Origin: Thermococcus aggregans
GTDB taxonomy: Archaea > Methanobacteriota_B > Thermococci > Thermococcales > Thermococcaceae
NCBI RefSeq assembly: GCF_024022995.1
Contig: NZ_CP099582.1
Span: 806,001-870,000, forward strand
DNA length: 64,000 bases
Direction: 5' to 3'
Shown: positions 58,756 to 64,000 of the stretch, in pieces
Position numbering within the stretch: the first letter of the stretch is position 1
Layout of the letters: every line of letters begins with the position of its first letter
Made by a program: the position numbers and the translations under genes
The notes under the pieces: generated by a model
The model's input: the letters and a program-made list of their open reading frames with translations, nothing else
Database searches by the model: none
What the model was told of the DNA's origin: nothing

Positions 58756-61641
58756 ATGCAAATCCCATTAAAAAGAATAGACAAAATTAGGTGGGAAATC
58801 CCAAAGTTCGATAAGAGAATGAGAGTCCCAGGAAGAGTTTATGCAGATGATGTGCTAATCCAAAAAATGAGAGAAGATAGAACCTTGGAGCAGGCAGCCA
58901 ATGTTGCCATGCTGCCAGGAATCTATAAGTATTCTATTGTCATGCCTGATGGTCACCAAGGTTATGGTTTCCCAATTGGCGGCGTAGCGGCTTTTGACGT
59001 GAAAGAAGGTGTCATAAGCCCCGGAGGCGTCGGATATGACGTGAACTGCCTTGCCCCTGGCTCAAAACTCCTCACGGAGCACGGATACTGGGTTAGAGTC
59101 GAGGAAATGCCCGAGAAGTTCAAGCTCCAAGGTGTTAGGGTCTACGACATTGATGAGGGACACAACGATTTCTCCGAAGTGGCCTTCGTTGCCGAGAGAG
59201 AAGTAGAGGAGAACGAGCTCGCGGTCAGAATCATCACCGAATCTGGGAGGGTCATCGAGGGTAGCGAGGACCATCCTGTTTTAACTCCGCAGGGCTACGT
59301 CTACCTCGGCAACATTCGAGAGGGCGACGAGGTTCTGGTCTATCCCTTCGAGGGCGTCGAGTTCGAGGAGAGAAGGGGCGTTCTCCTGAGCGAGGAGGAC
59401 TTTGAGGGCGAAGACGAGCAGGTAGTGAAGTTCCTGAAGGAAAGAAAGCTCTTGCCCCTCCGCTGGGAAGACCCGAGGATAGGAACCCTCGCGAGAATCC
59501 TCGGCTTTGCTTTCGGCGACGGCCACCTCGGTGAGATGGACGGCAGGCTCTACCTGAGCTTCTACGGAAAGGAGAAAACGCTGAGGGAGCTCAAGAAAGA
59601 CCTTGAAAGGCTAGGCGTAAACTCCAACCTCTACGTGCGAGAGAGAGACTACCGCATTGAAACGGTGAGCGGTGAGTACGAGGGCAGAAGCGTCTCGGCA
59701 GAGCTGAGGGTCACCTCAAGGAGCTTCGCCCTGCTCATGGAGAAGCTCGGGATGCCGAGGGGCAGAAAGGCTGAGAAGGCATACGGCGTCCCAGAGTGGG
59801 TCAAAAGGGCTCCACTCTGGGTGAAGCGGAACTTCCTTGCAGGACTCTTCGCGGCGGACGGAAGCATCGTAGAGTTCAAAGGTAACACCCCACTGCCGAT
59901 AAACCTCACTCAATCAAAAGCTGAGGAACTTGAGGAGAACCTCAAAGCTTTCATGGACGAGATAGCGGAACTCCTGGCGGAGTTTGGTATTAAGACGACG
60001 GTTTACAGGGTGAAGTCAAAGAAGGGCGTTACCTACAGGCTCGCCCTAGTCGGGGAGGAGAGCATCAAGAACTTCCTCGGAAGAATAAACTACGAGTACG
60101 ACATTGAGAAGAAAAGCAAAGGCTTAATCGCCTACGCTTACCTGAAGTTCAAGGAGTGCGTTAAGGAAGCGAGGAAGAAAGCCGCCAAGACCGCAAGAGA
60201 AGTTTACATGGAGACGGGAAGCGTGACAAAGGGACACAAGGCCGTCAAAGATATTGTAAACAAACGTTTCGTCGAAAGGACCATTTACGAAGGGAACAGA
60301 GAACCGCGCGTTCCGAAGGACTTCCCGACCTTTGAGGAGTTCGCAAGGAAAAATGGCTATGAAGGTGGCTTTGTCGCCGAGCGTGTCATCAGGATCGAGA
60401 GAGTTAAACCGAGCTATGAAAGGTTCTACGACATCGGCGTTTACCACAGTGCCCACAATTTCATAGCCAATGGGGTAGTTGTCCACAACTGTGGTGTCCG
60501 CCTTATCCGCACAAACTTAACGGAGAATGAAGTTAGACCAAAAATCAAACAGCTCGTGGACACTCTCTTCAAGAACGTTCCAAGTGGACTTGGAAGCAAA
60601 GGAAGGATTAGGCTCCACTGGACTCAGCTTGATGACGTCTTGGCAGATGGTGCCAAATGGGCTGTTGACAACGGCTACGGCTGGAAAGAAGATTTAGAGC
60701 ACTTAGAAGAAAACGGGAGAATGGAAGGTGCGAATCCAGATGCAGTAAGCCAAAAAGCAAAGCAAAGAGGGGCTCCACAATTGGGATCTTTAGGAAGTGG
60801 AAACCACTTCTTGGAGGTACAGGTGGTTGATAAAATCTTTAATGAGCAAATTGCCAAGGTATATGGCCTATTCGAAGGACAAGTTGTGGTTATGGTGCAT
60901 ACAGGTTCGAGAGGCCTTGGGCACCAGGTGGCAAGCGACTACTTGAGGATTATGGAAAAAGCTAACAGAAAATACAACGTACCATGGCCTGACAGAGAAC
61001 TCGTAAGCGTTCCATTCCAAACGGAAGAAGGTCAAAGATACTTCAGTGCAATGAAAGCTGCAGCAAACTTCGCATGGGCCAACAGGCAGATGATTACTCA
61101 TTGGGTAAGGGAAAGCTTTGAAGAGGTCTTCAGACAAAAAGCCGAGGACTTGGAGATGAGCGTTATTTACGACGTTGCCCACAACATAGCCAAAGTTGAA
61201 GAGCACGAGGTTGATGGAAAGAAAGTCACGGTTGTAGTACACAGAAAAGGTGCCACAAGGGCATTCCCAGCAGGACATGAAGCAGTGCCCAGAGCCTACC
61301 GCGATGTTGGCCAACCAGTTCTCATTCCCGGTTCGATGGGTACGGCAAGCTACGTGCTTGCTGGCGCTGAGGGGTCGATGAAAGAAACCTTTGGTAGCAC
61401 ATGCCACGGTGCTGGAAGAGTTTTGAGCAGACATGCAGCAACGAGACGGTTTAGAGGAGACAAACTTAGAAACGAGCTCATGCAGAAGGGAATCTACATC
61501 AGGGCAGCAAGCATGAGAGTTGTAGCAGAGGAAGCTCCAGGAGCTTACAAGAACGTCGACAACGTTGTTAACGTTGTGCATGAAGCGGGAATAGCGACCC
61601 TAGTAGCAAGGATGAGGCCTATCGGAGTTGCAAAAGGTTGA
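58756..61641 (+). CDS. rtcB: RNA-splicing ligase RtcB, intein-containing precursor
   Basis: A 961-codon frame. Exteins 1-97 and 579-961 join to a 480-residue RtcB, the normal length; the GTP-dependent ligase joins 2',3'-cyclic phosphate or 3'-phosphate ends to 5'-OH ends in tRNA splicing and repair. Extein motifs: [44 protein letters not shown] and [15 protein letters not shown], where H884 of the precursor (403 after splicing) is the guanylylated His. The first Cys after the intein, C579, becomes residue 98, the manganese ligand. Archease lies upstream in the same direction. GGGGGTGAGGGG precedes the ATG. Confidence 0.96.
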   Translation: MQIPLKRIDKIRWEIPKFDKRMRVPGRVYADDVLIQKMREDRTLEQAANVAMLPGIYKYSIVMPDGHQGYGFPIGGVAAFDVKEGVISPGGVGYDVNCLAPGSKLLTEHGYWVRVEEMPEKFKLQGVRVYDIDEGHNDFSEVAFVAEREVEENELAVRIITESGRVIEGSEDHPVLTPQGYVYLGNIREGDEVLVYPFEGVEFEERRGVLLSEEDFEGEDEQVVKFLKERKLLPLRWEDPRIGTLARILGFAFGDGHLGEMDGRLYLSFYGKEKTLRELKKDLERLGVNSNLYVRERDYRIETVSGEYEGRSVSAELRVTSRSFALLMEKLGMPRGRKAEKAYGVPEWVKRAPLWVKRNFLAGLFAADGSIVEFKGNTPLPINLTQSKAEELEENLKAFMDEIAELLAEFGIKTTVYRVKSKKGVTYRLALVGEESIKNFLGRINYEYDIEKKSKGLIAYAYLKFKECVKEARKKAAKTAREVYMETGSVTKGHKAVKDIVNKRFVERTIYEGNREPRVPKDFPTFEEFARKNGYEGGFVAERVIRIERVKPSYERFYDIGVYHSAHNFIANGVVVHNCGVRLIRTNLTENEVRPKIKQLVDTLFKNVPSGLGSKGRIRLHWTQLDDVLADGAKWAVDNGYGWKEDLEHLEENGRMEGANPDAVSQKAKQRGAPQLGSLGSGNHFLEVQVVDKIFNEQIAKVYGLFEGQVVVMVHTGSRGLGHQVASDYLRIMEKANRKYNVPWPDRELVSVPFQTEEGQRYFSAMKAAANFAWANRQMITHWVRESFEEVFRQKAEDLEMSVIYDVAHNIAKVEEHEVDGKKVTVVVHRKGATRAFPAGHEAVPRAYRDVGQPVLIPGSMGTASYVLAGAEGSMKETFGSTCHGAGRVLSRHAATRRFRGDKLRNELMQKGIYIRAASMRVVAEEAPGAYKNVDNVVNVVHEAGIATLVARMRPIGVAKG
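59047..60489 (+). mobile_element. Intein with LAGLIDADG homing endonuclease, inserted in RtcB
   Basis: Residues 98-578 (481 aa) of the RtcB frame. The splice junctions are [14 protein letters not shown] and [10 protein letters not shown]: Cys1, a TXXH-type block ([15 protein letters not shown]), C-terminal HN and Cys+1, so splicing should be active. The endonuclease motifs are [14 protein letters not shown] and [11 protein letters not shown], two LAGLIDADG helices with the acidic residues intact. Base composition and codon use are visibly richer in G+C (CTC, GAG, GGC) than in the flanking exteins, a sign of later arrival. Pyrococcus horikoshii RtcB has an intein at the same Cys. Confidence 0.95.
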
Positions 61642-61672
61642 ATTTGGTCCTCACATTCTCAATCTCTTCTAT

Positions 61673-62656
61673 TTATTTTAAGTCGCTTGTCATGAACTTC
61701 ATGTAGGCTATGCTAAAAGGCAGTAAAAGCTGTACAATCATCATGGCAAGGCTGTTTATAGTCAATGGTAGGGATTCGCTTAAGGGCAAATAATTCCGAG
61801 CAAGTCTCTCGCCCGCAAAAGCCCCCATTATTAGTTGTGTATAATGGTGAGCTGGAGTTATAAAGTAGAGCCTTCTTTTCCATATCTCCAGTTTGTATTT
61901 CCACTCTTCCGCCGCTGGGCATGAAAAGTCATCAACTCCAATTTGCTGAAGCCCTTGGGGTGTTTGAACTGGTTTCACTCTTAGCGAGCAATAGGGCATG
62001 TCACCAGCCATTTTATATGCTGCCTCGTTAACGATAACTGGATATGCTATTGTAAAAAATACGGTTAGGATTACCGCGAGGAACATTGCAGTTTCTGCCT
62101 TCTTTAAAAGCGTGGAGAGGAGAATTCCAAGACTTAAGAAGGTAAGCATGTAAATAAGCGTGTAAATTGACGCCAAAAGGGCTCTTACTATCGAAGCACC
62201 ATCTATGGGAACTCCAATTATGAGGAGGTATCCTATCGAGAAGGTATAGCCAATAAAAACCACTACCACTAATGCAAATCCGTTTCCGATAAATTTGCCG
62301 TTTATCACTTGATCCCTATAAACTGGATGGCTCAGGAGCACTTTTATCGTCCCCTCTTCTATCTCTCGATTTAGGGAATCAGCCCCCAGAATTGCGCCAA
62401 TGAGTGCCCCAAAAACCGTGAGCACCATTAGGTTTGTGGTTATGGACATTGAGACTGGGGTCATCGCAACTTCGCCCCTAACACCATACACCTCCAGACT
62501 CTCAACGCTTATCCTGCCAGCTTGATTTATCATCTGGTCTTTTGAAGCGTGGCTGATAAGGAATATTAAGAGGATGTAAAAGATAAGAAGGCCTACGAAA
62601 CGCTTGCTCCTCACTGCCACGTAGAACTCCTTGAATGCTATGTTCAACTCCTTCAT
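61673..62656 (-). CDS. ABC-2 type exporter permease
   Basis: A 327-residue membrane protein with about six spans; the N-terminal ELNIAFKEFYVAVRSKRFVG and GADSLNREIEEGTIKVLLSHPVYR-type loop (about residues 90-113) are typical of ABC-2/CcmB-like permeases. A soluble loop of about 70 residues (about 205-275, with CSLRVKP...FSCPAAEEW and two Cys) lies before the last two helices. It begins four bases after the upstream surface-protein gene ends, so they form an operon; the ATPase must lie further upstream, outside the window, or elsewhere. Confidence 0.87.
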   Translation of the reverse strand: MKELNIAFKEFYVAVRSKRFVGLLIFYILLIFLISHASKDQMINQAGRISVESLEVYGVRGEVAMTPVSMSITTNLMVLTVFGALIGAILGADSLNREIEEGTIKVLLSHPVYRDQVINGKFIGNGFALVVVVFIGYTFSIGYLLIIGVPIDGASIVRALLASIYTLIYMLTFLSLGILLSTLLKKAETAMFLAVILTVFFTIAYPVIVNEAAYKMAGDMPYCSLRVKPVQTPQGLQQIGVDDFSCPAAEEWKYKLEIWKRRLYFITPAHHYTQLIMGAFAGERLARNYLPLSESLPLTINSLAMMIVQLLLPFSIAYMKFMTSDLK

Positions 62657-62660
62657 AACG

Positions 62661-64000
62661 CTACCTCCTTCCTATGCGCCTCATCATTAAGATAAGTCCC
62701 CCAAATGCCGCGATTAGGATTAGTATTCCAATGTAAGCAGAGCTTGAGCTCTGTGTTACCCTAACAGCAATTTGAGTACTAACTTGCGCTTGGTCTCCTT
62801 TTCCAGTAATGGTTATTTGATACGTTCCAGCAGGGGCTGTTTCTGGGACTTTTATCGTAATGGCCAGACGTTCTCTTATTTCCCTTGGTTGTGTTGCCAT
62901 GTTGCCTTCCCCAGAATAGGGCGATTTGAGTTCTGGAATCACTTGGGGGGCAACTTTAACGTCCCACCCTTTGGGAGCGCTTATTTCAAATTTTATGTTC
63001 GTTATTGAAGCGGTTCCAGCGTTTTCAAGAGAGACATAAGTGACTCCTTCTTTACCTGCCTTAACGCTCAGGGCAGGGGTTTCGGGATACATCTCGAATC
63101 TGTATTCCCCGATAAGCTTTACTACGAGGCCTATCTTTTTCTGCAGCCCGGAAGAGCTTTTGACGGCAATCGTTAGGTTATATTCCCCCGGCTGGGCGTT
63201 GAAAGGTGGGATTAATTTTAGAGCAACCTCCTTTGATTCCCCTGAATTGAGTTTTATACTTCTCACGGGACTTTCCGCATAGTAAAATTCAGCTGACCAT
63301 TCCTTTGGAATGTCTAAAAGAGAAAGCCGGTACGTGTCCTCATTTTTTCCTAAATTCTTTACATTTAGCTTATAGACCCCTACCGATCCAGTGTTGACGG
63401 CTACTGTATCGCCGCTTCCCTCAAGCTCAAAATAATAAGGAAGCTTCGTTAGAGTTATCTCGAGAGTCTTTTCTTCCCCATCTTCAAGCGTGATATCTTT
63501 CTCAGCTTTTTCATAGCCTTCTTTTTCTACAGTAGCTGTATATATGCCGGGCTTAAGCTCTATTGTAGCTTTTCCATAGCTGTCAGTGAAGAAGGTTTTA
63601 TTTCCAATGTGAATCTTCGCTTTTTGTAAAAAGCCACCCTCTTCATCCTTAACGTTTACGTGCAGTTTTGCGGGTTCTCCTTTGTGAGTTTTGTAAACAA
63701 AAACGCTTATGCTCTTTTCTATTCCATTTATTGAGAACCTTACCTGATGTTCGCCAAGCTCAGCACTCCTCGGAACTTCCACAAAAAGGACGACTTGTTC
63801 CTCTCCCTCTAAGAAAAATGACCTAACCCTCTGATTGTTCATAATGAAGTATGCATTCCAATCCATGGGCTTCTCTTTTACACTCACCTCTACAGTACCT
63901 TCTCCCCTAAGGGTTATCGGAAAAGCAACTTTTTGGCCAGCTTCACTTTCTATGGTAAGGAGCGGAATAATCACGTCAATACTATCCTCTTTAACCACGT
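62661..64000 (-). CDS. Cell-surface protein with repeated beta-sandwich domains (N-terminus outside window)
   Basis: The minus strand is open to the window edge; 445 codons are visible, and an N-terminal signal is expected beyond it. Domains in order: an Ig-like sandwich, a carboxypeptidase-regulatory/PEGA-like domain (residues about 115-185, IHIGNKTFFTDSYGKATIEL), then two NEW3/NPCBM-associated domains (about 190-290 and 300-410, ending VPETAPAGTYQITITGKGD). A C-terminal membrane helix (SSAYIGILILIAAFGGLILM) with basic end RRIGRR anchors it. It probably works with the ABC-2 permease that follows in substrate handling or surface attachment. Confidence 0.82.
   Translation of the reverse strand, partial: VVKEDSIDVIIPLLTIESEAGQKVAFPITLRGEGTVEVSVKEKPMDWNAYFIMNNQRVRSFFLEGEEQVVLFVEVPRSAELGEHQVRFSINGIEKSISVFVYKTHKGEPAKLHVNVKDEEGGFLQKAKIHIGNKTFFTDSYGKATIELKPGIYTATVEKEGYEKAEKDITLEDGEEKTLEITLTKLPYYFELEGSGDTVAVNTGSVGVYKLNVKNLGKNEDTYRLSLLDIPKEWSAEFYYAESPVRSIKLNSGESKEVALKLIPPFNAQPGEYNLTIAVKSSSGLQKKIGLVVKLIGEYRFEMYPETPALSVKAGKEGVTYVSLENAGTASITNIKFEISAPKGWDVKVAPQVIPELKSPYSGEGNMATQPREIRERLAITIKVPETAPAGTYQITITGKGDQAQVSTQIAVRVTQSSSSAYIGILILIAAFGGLILMMRRIGRR

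Noticed and set aside
60868-61581. 237-codon minus-strand frame inside RtcB
   Set aside because: Antisense to a highly conserved extein; His/Ser/Cys-rich composition reflects the reverse frame.
1-64000. CRISPR array, insertion sequences, 16S/23S rRNA, integrase
   Set aside because: No regularly spaced repeats, no transposase or integrase motifs and no large rRNA sequence were recognised in either strand.

Overview
This window looks like chromosomal DNA of a hyperthermophilic euryarchaeon of the order Thermococcales, most likely a moderately low-GC Thermococcus. The evidence is the gene content: an intact Orc1/Cdc6-DP1-DP2 replication block, an archaeal histone, TFB, Gar1, archaeal RuvBL/TIP49, EF-1alpha, tandem 2-oxoacid:ferredoxin oxidoreductases, RaSEA and a Thermococcales-type ornithine carbamoyltransferase. 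Most genes are preceded by GGTGA/GGTGAT-type ribosome-binding sites, and TATA boxes flanked by A-rich BREs occur at stable RNA genes. The species cannot be fixed from sequence alone.

Layout. 1-6.2 kb: an Lhr-type helicase (cut by the window edge), an iron alcohol dehydrogenase, MtnA, a THEP1-like NTPase, and a BtuCD/FecCD-type ABC importer missing its binding protein. 6.3-10 kb: accessory DNA with a large secreted protein and a two-gene pair (coiled-coil PD-(D/E)XK nuclease plus membrane protein) beside tRNA-Glu. 10.3-12.5 kb: Trm5, a nucleotidyltransferase and a DUF192 protein. 12.6-18.1 kb: a seven-gene 2-oxoacid:ferredoxin oxidoreductase operon (delta-alpha-beta-gamma, then alpha-beta-gamma). 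18.3-25.9 kb: RaSEA, DUF996, SurE, the 5S rRNA/tRNA-Asp unit, a glucuronyl C5-epimerase-like protein, a CBS protein with homoserine dehydrogenase, a DUF365-type protein, ZPR1 and SepF. 26-37.3 kb: histone, phosphoesterase, TFB-Gar1, TIP49, the presumed replication origin, Orc1/Cdc6 and both subunits of DNA polymerase D. 37.3-47.8 kb: mixed metabolism (tRNA-Gln, HAD, ArgF, ThyX, NhaC, DUF835, HIT, ApgM, a UDG-like protein, a radical SAM protein). 47.8-49.2 kb: a small membrane protein and the lipoprotein-type binding protein of a BtuF/FhuD-like importer. 49.3-54 kb: L10e, alanine:glyoxylate-type aminotransferase, EF-1alpha-uS10-tRNA-Ser. 54-64 kb: a PqqD-like protein, a DMT transporter, an aminotransferase and PanB, then an RNA-repair/modification run (archease, m5C methyltransferase, PUA-like protein, RtcB with an intein), and an ABC-2 export-type permease next to a secreted/anchored protein that runs off the end.

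The observations I would look at first are these. (1) The ABC permease/ATPase at 4.5-6.2 kb and the solute-binding protein at 48-49 kb share near-identical palindromes (TGGA-N7-TCCA) at equivalent promoter positions, so they are probably one importer under one repressor. (2) The nuclease/membrane-protein pair beside tRNA-Glu is a candidate undescribed defence or conflict module. (3) Two short genes lie in apparently empty DNA: a 57-codon membrane protein at 47821-47994 and a weaker 35-codon candidate at 26125-26232. (4) The presumed origin carries three TTCCNNTGGA elements in under 170 bp, and a fourth perfect-arm copy lies in front of TIP49. (5) The RtcB intein sits exactly at the catalytic metal-binding cysteine. 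No CRISPR array, insertion sequence or 16S/23S rRNA was seen.
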